Positions 8,698-16,902 are shown, numbered from the stretch's first letter. The stretch is DNA of 64,000 bases from an uncultured Eubacterium sp. (GCA_910584595.1 CAJUBQ010000011.1:18081-82080); one strand, 5' to 3'. Program-made: numbers and translations. Notes: a model not told the origin generated them from the letters alone.

Positions 8698-8819
8698 ATC
8701 ACATCACCCCTATACATTTTATAATTCATATGATACGCCGGGAGTGATGTAATATGCACTTTAGATACATTGAATAATACATTTCCCATTAAAATGCTTT
8801 ACTTTTTCCGTTTAGGGGA

Positions 8820-8848
8820 TTGACAGGCGAACAAATAGTAGCTAAAAT
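8820..8848 (+). promoter_or_regulatory. promoter of membrane-protein/TetR/flavodoxin operon
   Basis: TTGACA (8820-8825), 17-base spacer, TAAAAT (8843-8848). Both boxes are near consensus and the spacing ideal. Confidence 0.75.
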
Positions 8849-8872
8849 AGAAGGAGAACAAACGGTAGCCAA

Positions 8873-9334
8873 ATGGAAAAGGAGTATATGAACATGTTAA
8901 AACTATATTTCGGGAACAGCATTACAATTATAAGTACACTTTTGTTAGGTGCAAATATTGCCTATATGTTATGGGGATATTTAGGTCGGCAGACAATTCA
9001 AAAATGGGGCATGATTCTTCTTCTCTTTATCTTGCTGCATGGGGCATTTTGGTATTTTGCAAACGTCCGTGATCTATATTCTAACTCTATTATATTTGCC
9101 ACTGACGGCAGCGTAGAAATGGGGTTATTTTCTGTTAGCAGTATTCAATCTATTGTTTTTTGGGCAGCAAGTGTAATTGTGTGGTTGCTCGGAATAGTAT
9201 CAATCTTTAAGCTGGAATATAGACAACATATCTTTTACATTATTGCTATCGTGAGCCTTGTTCAAATAGCATTTATTGAAGGCTCTCGTATATGGCTTTA
9301 TTGCTCTGCTCCTGCTCATTTTGATTATTTGTAA
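8873..9334 (+). CDS. small multi-spanning membrane protein
   Basis: Up to 153 residues with four hydrophobic segments (about 15-35, 45-65, 90-115 and 120-140). ATG 8894 follows AAGGAG with good spacing and may be the true start; 8873 and 8888 are alternatives. No family recognised. It precedes tetR by 13 bases, so it may be the TetR target or a partner of it. Confidence 0.65.
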   Translation: MEKEYMNMLKLYFGNSITIISTLLLGANIAYMLWGYLGRQTIQKWGMILLLFILLHGAFWYFANVRDLYSNSIIFATDGSVEMGLFSVSSIQSIVFWAASVIVWLLGIVSIFKLEYRQHIFYIIAIVSLVQIAFIEGSRIWLYCSAPAHFDYL

Positions 9335-9347
9335 GTGGGGTATCGAC

Positions 9348-9980
9348 ATGGCTAAAAGAAATACAAAAGACATCATTTTATTTGAGTCCCTAAAGCTGTT
9401 TGCAGATAAAGGTTATGATGGAGTAACAGTGCGCGATATTGCGGCAGAAGTTGGAATTAAACAAAGTTCTTTATACAAACATTATAAAAGCAAGCAGGAA
9501 ATTTTTGATACATTGGTTGATACAATGCAATCCCGCTTTAGGGACGCTTCCACATCTTTTCAGCTGCCCAATGGAGAATTGCGGGAGATGGCAAAGGAAT
9601 ACGCAACGGGTGGCAACGAGATATTAAAAAAGATCAGTAGTGAGATTTTTCACTTTTACTTAAAAGACCCTTATGCCTCTCAATTTCGCAAAATGCTTTC
9701 TATTGAGAAATACAAAAATCAAGAAATCGACCGTATCTACCGAGAAGTCTATATTGATACTGCCATTTCTTATCAGGCCGCGCTTTTTGAAGAAATGATA
9801 AATCAAGGTTTTATGCGGCAAGCAGACCCGGAAATAATGGCACTACAATTCTTTGCACCAATTTTTCTTTTATTAAATAAATATGACGGCATTGTTGAAA
9901 AAGAAAAAGAAGCGATAGCAATATTGGGAAAGCATATAGAACAGTTCGACATGATTTATCGTAAGGAGGCGATCTTATGA
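9348..9980 (+). CDS. TetR-family transcriptional regulator
   Basis: ATG 9348 chosen over the longer frame at 9276, which overlaps the upstream gene; GTGGGG is the nearest ribosome-site candidate. The 210-residue protein has the TetR HTH at residues about 8-55 (LFADKGYDGVTVRDIAAEVG, then SSLYKHYKSKQEIFD) and an all-helical ligand domain. It shares ATGA with the flavodoxin gene downstream and probably autoregulates this operon. Confidence 0.88.
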   Translation: MAKRNTKDIILFESLKLFADKGYDGVTVRDIAAEVGIKQSSLYKHYKSKQEIFDTLVDTMQSRFRDASTSFQLPNGELREMAKEYATGGNEILKKISSEIFHFYLKDPYASQFRKMLSIEKYKNQEIDRIYREVYIDTAISYQAALFEEMINQGFMRQADPEIMALQFFAPIFLLLNKYDGIVEKEKEAIAILGKHIEQFDMIYRKEAIL

Positions 9981-10465
9981 AAGCTGCAATCGTATACGCT
10001 ACAAAATACGGCTGCACAAAAAAATGTGCTGAAATGCTAAAGACTTATCTTAATGGCGAAGCAGACATATTATCAGCAAAATCTGACAAAATCAGTTTAG
10101 CGCAATATGACACGGTTTTTATCGGCGGTTCTGTATATATGGGCAAAATACAAAAGGAAATTACCCATTTCTGCAAACGCAATTTGAAGCATTTATTACA
10201 CAAAAAGATAGGTCTATTTGCGTGTTGTTATACTCCAAAGGATACAGAAGGCTTTTTTGAAACACTTTTTCCACTTGAGCTATTACATCATGCGTCCTAC
10301 GTAACCTCGGTTGGTGGCAAAATGGATTATGATAAGATGAATTTTCTTTACAGAAAGCTCTTCCAGTCGTTAAAGAAAATTGACGGATTCAATGAAGGTT
10401 TTATCGAACCTGAAATAAATGCAGACGAAATCAAGAAATTAGCCGAAGTTGCCAATATGAATTGA
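9977..10465 (+). CDS. flavodoxin-domain protein
   Basis: The 162-residue product starts with AAIVYATKYGCTKKCAEMLK, the FMN phosphate-binding loop of flavodoxins, and has the later FIGGSVYMGKIQKEI and ACCYTPKDT loops of the short HemG/menaquinone-dependent flavodoxin group. It likely binds FMN and transfers electrons; the partner is unknown. GTAAGGAGG precedes the ATG, which overlaps the tetR stop. Confidence 0.85.
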   Translation: MKAAIVYATKYGCTKKCAEMLKTYLNGEADILSAKSDKISLAQYDTVFIGGSVYMGKIQKEITHFCKRNLKHLLHKKIGLFACCYTPKDTEGFFETLFPLELLHHASYVTSVGGKMDYDKMNFLYRKLFQSLKKIDGFNEGFIEPEINADEIKKLAEVANMN

Positions 10466-10474
10466 GGTGGTTTA

Positions 10475-10705
10475 GTGTGCGGAGAACAATGGATAATGTG
10501 TCCTATATGCGGTAACAAAACAAGGTTGAAAATACGAGAAGATACGGGGTTGATAAACTTCCCGCTATACTGCCCAAAGTGTAAACAGGAAACCTTAATC
10601 TGCATAAAACAACTACATATATCAGTTATCAAAGAGCCAGACGCTAAGACGCAGAGCCGACAACCTATGAGCTTAATTCTCATGGTTATCGGCTTTTTCT
10701 TTTGA
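10475..10705 (+). CDS. cysteine-rich KTR-family protein
   Basis: GTG start at 10475 after GAGGTGG. MCPICGNKTRLKIREDTG, then YCPKCKQETLI and VIKEPDAKTQSR identify the small KTR family that accompanies conjugative-element cargo; two CxxC pairs suggest a zinc ribbon. The family core ends at about TQSR; the remaining 15 residues are encoded by a terminator hairpin (10655-10702), so the normal stop seems to have been lost. Confidence 0.8.
   Translation: MCGEQWIMCPICGNKTRLKIREDTGLINFPLYCPKCKQETLICIKQLHISVIKEPDAKTQSRQPMSLILMVIGFFF
10655..10702 (+). terminator. terminator inside the end of the KTR gene
   Basis: AGCCGA (10655-10660) pairs with TCGGCT (10689-10694), with inner pairing of AACC/GGTT and ATGAG/CTCAT, followed by TTTTCTTTT. 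It ends the operon from 8820. Confidence 0.8.
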
Positions 10706-11028
10706 TAATTTGAATCACTCGCTGGCAATCTTTGACGGATAAAGCCGTTGTTTGACAGCGTTTGCCAACGGCGGCACAAGGAGGACGTCACATGCCGGGA
10801 GCCTATACCGTAACTTTCGCACAATCTCATAGTGTATTCTCATTCCGTTTCCAGCCGGTAAACAGGGTGTCCTCCGCCGTGCTCTCCTGCGCTTGCGGGC
10901 ATGGGCCGATTTCTGCTTTGGCGGAGACCGGTTCCTTTCATATCCCCCTATTCCACGGGAAAAGGGGTGATTCCATTGGGCTACTTGAAAAGCCGCACAG
11001 AAGGAGGCGGCAGCAAAGCAGGGAAAGC
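10706..11028 (+). other. GC-rich remnant DNA before integrase tail
   Basis: No complete gene. There is a ribosome site and start (AGGAGGACGTCACATG, ATG 10791) leading into short broken frames, then more disrupted sequence that appears to belong to the integrase remnant (GYLKSRTEGG in a different frame at about 10978). Composition matches the other Tn1549-like scraps. Confidence 0.5.
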
Positions 11029-11444
11029 CCTTCTATGATAATGACCTTGTTGTGGCGAAAGACAACGGTGCGCCCCAATCGGCAAACTGGATTTCCTCCG
11101 GCTTCGGCAAACTGCTGGCCGGGCTGGATATGCCGCATATCCGTTATCACGATTTGCGGCACACGGCGGCCACGAACATGCACCAGCTGACCGGGGACTT
11201 CTATACGGTCGGTGAGGTGCTGGGCCATACCCTCGCCGGTATCGGCGCGTCGCTGGGCCTCTCCATGAACTTTGAAGCCGTCACCACCCGGTACGTCGAT
11301 GTGCGTCTGGAACGGAAACAGGAAGTGCTGGAAGCCTACCACGCCGCCGTCCACCCCACGCTGAAACAGGCCGGGGCCAAGGAACCGGGGCCGGATAGAG
11401 CGAAACCGGCGCAGAAGAAAAAGAGCCATGAAATGGAGCGGTAA
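11029..11444 (+). pseudogene. tyrosine integrase C-terminal remnant
   Basis: The frame reads FYDNDLVVAKDNGAPQS, then HIRYHDLRHTAATNMHQL (the HxLRHT box) and YVDVRLERKQEVLEAY (the tyrosine box region). The catalytic His-Arg and Tyr are present but the whole N-terminal half, including the first catalytic Arg, is missing. It is of the same GC-rich origin as the relaxase tail at 7786. The usual GHxS/T of the second box reads GHTLAGI. Confidence 0.75.
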
Positions 11445-11940
11445 ACGGTATAAGTTCTTACCGCTCCGTGAAGCTCTTAACAACCCCTCGTGGAATGTGG
11501 GCACTATTTCACGATTTGACCTCGAAAATCCCACATAAAACGATGGAGGGAAAGAAAAAGAAAAGTCGCACAAACCCAGTGTTAGTAAGGATTTCATAAG
11601 GATGCTTTTTAGATTTATATGATGTAAAAAACCACATACAAGGGTATAAAAGACTATCGAATCAAAATGAACTTTTTTGACAATAATGAGTACTTTAAAA
11701 ACGGTTCATTAGATAGGTTCATTAAAACGGCTGCCTCCAAGAGCCGTTAAAATAAAACCTATGATTGGCAAAATAAAACGACGGCTTATTAACCGTCGTC
11801 TAAGTATTTTATTGCACATAAAAACGATACTTCAGATAACGGTTTTTTTCTTTACCGCTATGCAGTATTGCTTTCTGTATTGACCTTATAGGATTTTCAC
11901 CAAATTTCTTAAAAATGTTGTTGATTGAATACTTGTTGTT
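11445..11940 (+). other. noncoding end region after integrase remnant
   Basis: No gene. 11445-11640 resembles the outer end of the Tn1549-like remnant. AT-rich sequence follows, with a hairpin ACGACGG (about 11777) / CCGTCGT and a run AAGTATTTTATT that could terminate transcription in either direction. Confidence 0.4.
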
Positions 11941-12333
11941 TTATGAGAAATAGCGTTCTTTGTTTTCGCTGGGTGTCAAAAAATCTAACTGCTTTTCTTT
12001 TATTCCCAGACTTTTTCCATAATTATAGGCTGGTTCCCATGTTGATTTGTCAGCAGTTGCATGAAATATCTTATTCCTATAAACAACAATCAACTCATTC
12101 TCACAATAAAAGTGAAAATAAAACTCCTGTTTTACAAATCCAATTTGGTCTACCATATTTTTTTGCAAACAATTAATTACGGTATTTATTTTCTCTTCAT
12201 TTACTTGAATTTCATAAATCGTAATCAATCCTAACCAGATACTTTTTTTGTTTGTTACCGTCAAGTTGTTAAATATAGTTTTATCTTTTTGACTTTTATC
12301 AATGATATAGCCTATATACACTTTATTTTTCAT
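11941..12333 (-). CDS. hypothetical protein paralogous to the neighbour's C-terminal domain
   Basis: About 130 residues; I prefer the start MKNKVYIG at 12333, as AGGTTCTAATG fits it. The C-terminal half (FYFHFYCENELIVVYRNKIF, then YGKSLGIKEKQLDF) lines up with the C-terminal half of the adjacent XRE regulator (WFVDFKQENTKFIVFRNKIL, then CRKLGIPDEQMHW). It therefore looks like the stand-alone version of that regulator's sensory domain. Function unknown. Confidence 0.6.
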   Translation of the reverse strand: MKNKVYIGYIIDKSQKDKTIFNNLTVTNKKSIWLGLITIYEIQVNEEKINTVINCLQKNMVDQIGFVKQEFYFHFYCENELIVVYRNKIFHATADKSTWEPAYNYGKSLGIKEKQLDFLTPSENKERYFS

Positions 12334-12359
12334 TAGAACCTCCACTTAGTAATTCTATA

Positions 12360-12977
12360 TCATTCTTGCCAGTGCATTTGTTCATCTGGGATTCCTAATT
12401 TGCGACACTCATCACAAACAATTGATTTCTCTTTAGCATTTCCAATTTCATATTTTAATATTTTGTTTCTAAATACAATGAATTTAGTATTTTCCTGTTT
12501 AAAATCAACAAACCAATTTCCACCACGATTTTTGTCTGAAATCATTACTTTTGAAACTAATTCAGGGAAATCCGGTTGAGCAGAAGTAAAAAATATAACT
12601 GTCCAATATTTCGGTTTTCCACCAGTATTCCATAACTCAACTTTGTGTACATAAATATAATCTAATATATTCTCATCCTCAATGCTCTCTTTAATTAACG
12701 CACCTTCAAATAAAGCCGATTTTTTCTTTTTGATTGCATTATTCCCACAGGAAGAAACTTCCTTAATTCCCTCAACTGAAAGAGTATCTTTCAGTAAAAC
12801 ATCAACAGTAACTTTGAATGTATTGCTTAAAATAATTAACTTTTCAGTTTCTGGAAGTGCAATATCCGCTTCCCATTTAGATATTGATTGTCTGCTAACA
12901 TTACAGATTTCTGCTAATTCCTCTTGCGAATATCCATCTCGTTTACGTAGTATCTGTATTTTTTCTGATAGTTTCAT
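12360..12977 (-). CDS. XRE-family regulator with C-terminal sensor-like domain
   Basis: A 205-residue protein: HTH at residues about 5-60 (KIQILRKRDGYSQEELAEIC, then VSRQSISKWEADIALPET), then a linker and a roughly 110-residue domain related to the next gene downstream. GAGAGGAAGTGAACTAA lies before the ATG. The pair is transcribed leftwards 26 bases apart and may be a small regulatory unit. Confidence 0.8.
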   Translation of the reverse strand: MKLSEKIQILRKRDGYSQEELAEICNVSRQSISKWEADIALPETEKLIILSNTFKVTVDVLLKDTLSVEGIKEVSSCGNNAIKKKKSALFEGALIKESIEDENILDYIYVHKVELWNTGGKPKYWTVIFFTSAQPDFPELVSKVMISDKNRGGNWFVDFKQENTKFIVFRNKILKYEIGNAKEKSIVCDECRKLGIPDEQMHWQE

Positions 12978-13672
12978 TTAGTTCACTTCCTCTCTTGTTA
13001 AATAATTATAACAAGTTTGATTTACAAACACTATCAACTTTTCAGTTCTTTTCCGCAACCTCAAGGTGCATCTCGAATGTTATGTGACATTTTGCAAATT
13101 TGTCACATTCTCTTCCATATAGGTTAAAGCCTTAAAACATCAGGGTTTCGGGAATATAGATTACTGTTTCCTATTGTATTTGTGCCCCCCTGTTAGATAC
13201 TGGGGGCGAAAGCAGTCGCGGCTAAAGCCACTCCTGCAAGGCTAGAACAGACAGACACCTTGCACTCCGTACGGTGTCTGCCCGTTCTGCCTTTCAAATT
13301 GCTTCTTTTTCTGCTGACGAGAGTATACTTATCAGTTCATGCTTTATCAAGAGTGCAAGCATTGCTCACGCAACAGGCTCTTGACAAATCCTGCTCTGAT
13401 AAGTACATGGTAATCAAGCAGAAATGAATCTTTATGCTGTTTTTCAACAATAGAAAAGCACACCTGTCTTCAATATCAGATGTGCTTATCTACAATTCCA
13501 TGTTCAAGTTACTACAAGCCTTGCCTGTGACAGTCTTTAACCCTTTATTTTTCAATGTTTCTTCAACAATCCTTATGACAGCCTACATTTCATGCGGCTT
13601 TCCAATGTTTTATGCGATTGTATAGAGTACGTTAGACCTTTTGAGAGTGACGCGAAACAACACTATTTTTTA
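12978..13672. other. noncoding AT-rich stretch with structured DNA
   Basis: No convincing gene in 695 bases; the 63-codon frame at 13434 lacks a ribosome site and family features. It contains the promoter region of the XRE gene (left end), a strong hairpin at 13244-13288, and nested inverted repeats at 13308-13424 described separately. A further hairpin AAGCACA/TGTGCTT starts at about 13455. Confidence 0.5.
13244..13424. ncRNA. candidate structured RNA or recombination site
   Basis: Hairpin 1: AGAAC-CAGACACC (13244-13259) with GGTGTCTG-GTTCT (13273-13288). Structure 2 is nested: TTTCTGCT (13308-13315) / AGCAGAAA (13417-13424), ACTTATCAG (13327-13335) / CTGATAAGT (13396-13404), TCAAGAG (13347-13353) / CTCTTGA (13378-13384), and GCAA/TTGC at the tip. 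All stems are perfect. No known RNA family is recognised, and strand and function are open. Confidence 0.4.
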
Positions 13673-14251
13673 TTACTTGCTTTGCAGCTGTGTCATACCC
13701 TTTGTTTCATAATAATCGGTTCTCGTCATACCATATAAATAGTAATCGCAATAGGTATTCACCATTTTACCGTCGCGGATATGTCCCTCACGCTTAAACC
13801 CTGCTTTTTCCAGTGTTTTATATGACGCGATATTTAGAACATGGACATCAGCCCATAATCGTTGCAATTCTGTTTTTTCAAAACAGAAAATCACTACTTC
13901 AGTTAATGCTTCTGCCATAAGCCCATTTCCTTGATAAATCGGGGAAAGCCGGAACGCCACCTTTGCCATACGATCATTTTCAATGAGATATACCCACATC
14001 TCACCAATTACTTTATTGTCCTTTTTATAAACAATTCCCCAATGAAAGCTCTTTGTAGGCCGTTCCTTTTTTTGAAATAACAATTCCGGGTTTAAGTCAC
14101 TTTTTCCGGGACGTTTCCCCCAATATTGATACAACGATTTGTCGCCCAACCATTCTTTCAAATCATCAATATCATCATACTGCAAAGGACGTAATAGGAG
14201 CCTTTCTGTATCAAGTATCGGTTTGTTCTGAATATAATCTTGTAGTTTCAT
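13673..14251 (-). CDS. GNAT N-acetyltransferase, RimJ/RimL-like
   Basis: A 192-residue protein with TERLLLRPLQYDDIDDL at the N-terminus, the acetyl-CoA loop region YQGNGLMAEALTEVV and the late LNIASYKTLEKAGFKREG motif, all standard for the Acetyltransf_3 group that modifies ribosomal proteins, antibiotics or other amines. It lies 9 bases after the trmO-like gene in the same leftward operon, under a MerR-type promoter. Confidence 0.88.
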   Translation of the reverse strand: MKLQDYIQNKPILDTERLLLRPLQYDDIDDLKEWLGDKSLYQYWGKRPGKSDLNPELLFQKKERPTKSFHWGIVYKKDNKVIGEMWVYLIENDRMAKVAFRLSPIYQGNGLMAEALTEVVIFCFEKTELQRLWADVHVLNIASYKTLEKAGFKREGHIRDGKMVNTYCDYYLYGMTRTDYYETKGMTQLQSK

Positions 14252-14260
14252 AAAGCCCCC

Positions 14261-14737
14261 TTAAAAATTGAATACTTGTTCCCAATTAAAGCAGCCGGAC
14301 GCTTCTGTGCTTCTCGGCCATTCGCTGCACCATACGGGAACGCCGGGGGTTTCCACTCTGTCAAAACTCGGCGTATATGGCTTTATATCCAATACGGGAG
14401 TGTTGTCGTTCGCGTCAATAAAAGTAAGCCGAATAATTCCCCTGTTAAGATCAATACTGATAATTTCTGATGTTGTTAAAGCAATAGGGTTAGGACGGGC
14501 GGGCGATCTTGTGGCGAAAACGCCCATTACTGCTGGTGCATTTTTATAGGGCTGTTCGGTTTGTAACAATTTACGGTCTGCTTGGTTATCACAATCGCTA
14601 AACCACCAGATTACATTGATATGACTAAATCCTTCCAATGCTTGCAGTCCGGGAATATATTCCGGCTCTAATTCTATAAATGCTCCGTTGTGATCATTCT
14701 TTACCTTTCCAATAGGTTTTAATTGATAATCGTTCAT
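14261..14737 (-). CDS. TsaA/TrmO-like tRNA methyltransferase
   Basis: The start at 14737 follows AGGAGGTAC; longer frames run into the promoter. The 158-residue protein shows the UPF0066 features: LKPIGKVKND, the QALEGFSHINVIWWF block, FATRSPARPNPIALT and the LDIKPYTPSFD block. Family members (TrmO) methylate N6 of threonylcarbamoyladenosine 37 in tRNA. Being cargo under MerR control with an acetyltransferase, it may serve a stress or resistance role, which is inference. Confidence 0.85.
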   Translation of the reverse strand: MNDYQLKPIGKVKNDHNGAFIELEPEYIPGLQALEGFSHINVIWWFSDCDNQADRKLLQTEQPYKNAPAVMGVFATRSPARPNPIALTTSEIISIDLNRGIIRLTFIDANDNTPVLDIKPYTPSFDRVETPGVPVWCSEWPRSTEASGCFNWEQVFNF

Positions 14738-14767
14738 ATCGTACCTCCTGTTTTTCGTTGTGAGTTC

Positions 14768-14798
14768 AGTATAATACCTCACATCATGTGAGATACAA
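14768..14798 (-). promoter_or_regulatory. MerR-type promoter with perfect dyad
   Basis: On the minus strand: TTGTAT (14798-14793), a 19-base spacer and TATACT (14773-14768). The spacer contains CTCACAT-C-ATGTGAG on the plus strand (14778-14792), a perfect 7+1+7 palindrome. A 19-base spacer with central dyad is the hallmark of promoters that MerR proteins untwist; the merR gene lies directly upstream. Confidence 0.75.
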
Positions 14799-14838
14799 GA
14801 GGGGAAATAAAAATGCCCTGCATTTTTGCAGGACATTA

Positions 14839-15651
14839 CTACCTTAATTCCAAAGGTATTTGTATTTCAGTCAGGTACTTTGCCGGATTACATTCATTCC
14901 ATGCCCCTCTATGCACAATTTGGCGCATAGGATTGGACATTCGATATTCACTGTTTTTTTGCAGCCATTCAGCAAAAGCAATATACGCTCCTTTGATATT
15001 TGAAAAATCACCATACACCATCGTACAGGCCATAACAGGTACAGGCTCAATCGTGCGGAAACAGAATGGAGCAATATCTTTGCATAACTTATTTACAGGA
15101 ACGCATAACTCAATATCTACATTTTGTTCCTTATATTCTGTGTCGTGATAAACGGAAAATGTATGATTGGACATTTCTATTTTCTGCTCTTTGGCAAAAG
15201 CAGAAAGTTCATTCCATAAATCACCCTCGGAGTAATATGTCGGAACAACTCTTCGCAAAGATAATACTTGATACTCTGGTATCGCCTTAATGGAAATATT
15301 GTAATGAAGTTCCCCTTTGTTTTCTTGTATCTCGCTTTTTGCTATCGCAATTTTCCGTATTTTCTCCTGCTCGTTTTGTATTGTCTGCTCGATTTCTAAT
15401 CGCTTTTTTTCAAGGGTTTCAAGAAGTAAACGATCATTCATTTCAAGCGCAAGCGCAATTTCAGAAACAAGAAAGCCACTGTCACGCAAATACAATATTC
15501 TGTTCAGACTGGGGATTTGAGTTACAGAGTACATTCGGTGTCCCGTCCATTTATCGACTTCTGCTGGTTTCAACAGCCCCACTTCATCATAATATCGAAG
15601 CATACGAATAGATACTTGTGTTAGCTTTGAAAATTCACCTATTCTAAACAT
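14839..15651 (-). CDS. MerR-family regulator with GyrI-like effector domain
   Basis: The 270-residue protein has a MerR HTH (MFRIGEFSKLTQVSIRMLRY, then YDEVGLLKPAEVD) at residues 1-70, a dimerisation helix to about 125, and a C-terminal domain (YNISIKAIPEYQVLSLRRVVP onward) of the GyrI-like/BmrR type that binds small ligands. The likely target is the promoter at 14768 serving the trmO-like and acetyltransferase genes. The hairpin downstream, in 14810-14835 with a following T run on the minus strand, may end its transcript. Confidence 0.87.
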   Translation of the reverse strand: MFRIGEFSKLTQVSIRMLRYYDEVGLLKPAEVDKWTGHRMYSVTQIPSLNRILYLRDSGFLVSEIALALEMNDRLLLETLEKKRLEIEQTIQNEQEKIRKIAIAKSEIQENKGELHYNISIKAIPEYQVLSLRRVVPTYYSEGDLWNELSAFAKEQKIEMSNHTFSVYHDTEYKEQNVDIELCVPVNKLCKDIAPFCFRTIEPVPVMACTMVYGDFSNIKGAYIAFAEWLQKNSEYRMSNPMRQIVHRGAWNECNPAKYLTEIQIPLELR

Positions 15652-15671
15652 CTTATCACCTCTTGTATATC

Positions 15672-15700
15672 ATTATACTTGAAGTTTTGTATACTTCAAG
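15672..15700 (-). promoter_or_regulatory. promoter and dyad of the MerR gene
   Basis: Minus-strand TTGAAG (15699-15694), 16-base spacer, TATAAT (15677-15672). The dyad CTTGAAG (15678-15684) / CTTCAAG (15694-15700) overlaps the -35 box, so repression or autoregulation is plausible. The sequence differs from the dyad at 14778. Confidence 0.55.
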
Positions 15701-15758
15701 CAGATTTGGCACATATCCATAACGGAGAAACGGCATAGCCCCAAAAGCCGCGCCTTTT

Positions 15759-16088
15759 TCAGCGTTGACTTGATAGGATGTATCTTTGTAACTGCCATAT
15801 CTTCGCCAGCGCTCCTTTGATGTCCTCAATGTCCTGCGCGTACACAATCCCGGTACTGTTGATACGCCGGGCAATCTGATTGACATTGGCGCCGATCTTT
15901 TGCAGCTCGGCGGTCTGCGCCCGGATGTCGCGGGTGTCCATGTGGACGATATACCCGTCAATAAGCATTTTCCGGGCATAGGCGGAAAAGTTCTTTGTGT
16001 GGAGCTGGGCCATTTTCTGCTGGATCAAGGCCCGTTCTTCCGGCGTCACAGGGACACGCAGCACAAAGTTTCGTGTTCGGTTTGCCAT
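15759..16088 (-). CDS. MobC-like relaxosome accessory protein
   Basis: Start 16088 (MANRTRNFVLRVPVTPEERA) follows a purine-rich AAGGATGG; the longer frame to 16244 is not supported. The 109-residue protein has the ribbon-helix-helix start and the helical body NFSAYARKMLIDGYI and ELQKIGANVNQIARRINS typical of MobC proteins, which help the relaxase act at oriT. The relaxase that should follow is absent here; only a relaxase tail survives at 7786 on the other strand. Confidence 0.8.
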   Translation of the reverse strand: MANRTRNFVLRVPVTPEERALIQQKMAQLHTKNFSAYARKMLIDGYIVHMDTRDIRAQTAELQKIGANVNQIARRINSTGIVYAQDIEDIKGALAKIWQLQRYILSSQR

Positions 16089-16413
16089 GTTTTCACCATC
16101 CTTTCTGAACAGGGGTTTGGGGCTTTCCCCAACAAGCAACCGGCCACGGCCCGCAGGGACAGGGTCAGGCCGGTTTTCGGAAGTGTGGCTACACTTCCTA
16201 TGATTGCATCTTATTAGGAACACTGTAAATACAAAGCTTTTCAAAGCCTACAAACCGAAAAAAATAATATTTGATCTATCACATTACGCAGAAAGCCGTC
16301 CGGCATGAAAAATCGGGCGGCTTTTTTGCGTGGATAGAGGAAAGGAGGTAAAAAATAATTACAGAAATTTAGCCCTCAAAATTGTGCAACTTTCACGAAA
16401 AGGAGGATAGTGA

Positions 16414-16626
16414 ATGGCAGATGAAAAATTGAACACCGGCCCCGGCGAGCAGAACACACCCCCGGCTCCCGGCCCGGTAACAGAGGAACAGCCCCAGGCT
16501 CCTGCTCCCGAACAGGCCGCCGCTCCCCAGCCGGAGCAGTCCGGGCCTGCCCAGCCCGAGGCGGGGGATGTGGTGGTGTCTTTTGACAAAATCAATGAGC
16601 TGATGGCGGAAAAGCGGCGTCCTTGA
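16414..16626 (+). pseudogene. truncated Tn1549-like Pro/Ala-rich protein
   Basis: ATG 16414 after AAAAGGAGG. The product MADEKLNTGPGEQNTPPAPG continues with proline/alanine repeats and then VVSFDKINELMAEKRRP before a stop at 16626. I know the opening and the VSFDKINEL block from longer proteins in Tn1549-like elements, so this is probably an N-terminal fragment cut at the junction with the AT-rich methyltransferase cassette. Confidence 0.55.
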
Positions 16627-16785
16627 AGGCAAGCCCCAGGGCGTGAGAGTCAAACCGTGTTATTTCTTTGCGTTCATTCATTTTCATTTCACCCTATATC
16701 ATTCTACATTTCTGGTTTAATTATGTGAATGAAACTGAATTTCAGTTTTATGAGTATTTTATTTCGTAATTTTATGTAGATACTA

Positions 16786-16814
16786 TTGACAATGGCTTTG
16801 GGATAGGATAAAAT
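16786..16814 (+). promoter_or_regulatory. promoter of methyltransferase leader
   Basis: TTGACA (16786-16791), 17-base spacer, TAAAAT (16809-16814): near-consensus. The stretch 16627-16785 upstream is AT-rich with no gene seen. Confidence 0.85.
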
Positions 16815-16839
16815 AAATAAAAACAAATAGAAAAAGGTG

Positions 16840-16902
16840 ATGAAAGTCCGGCGTATCAGATGCCACATAATCGGTGGTGTTGATATGACTGGAAAAGAGT
16901 AG
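16840..16902 (+). CDS. leader peptide, 20 codons
   Basis: ATG 16840 lies 4 bases after AAAAAGG, and the frame runs 20 codons to TAG at 16900-16902 (MKVRRIRCHIIGG, ending GKE). It starts about 20 bases after the predicted transcript start and its last codons overlap attenuator segment 1. Such leader ORFs sense ribosome stalling, commonly by ribosome-targeting antibiotics. Confidence 0.7.
   Translation: MKVRRIRCHIIGGVDMTGKE

Noticed and set aside
10762..11190. Rightward 142-codon frame
   Set aside because: It runs across the remnant joint and the integrase tail in the wrong frame; the integrase frame is better supported.
13434..13625. 63-codon frame in the noncoding stretch
   Set aside because: No ribosome site and no recognisable family; it overlaps hairpin sequence.
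15656..15979. Leftward 107-codon frame overlapping mobC
   Set aside because: Different frame of the MobC-coding DNA; MobC has the family motifs.
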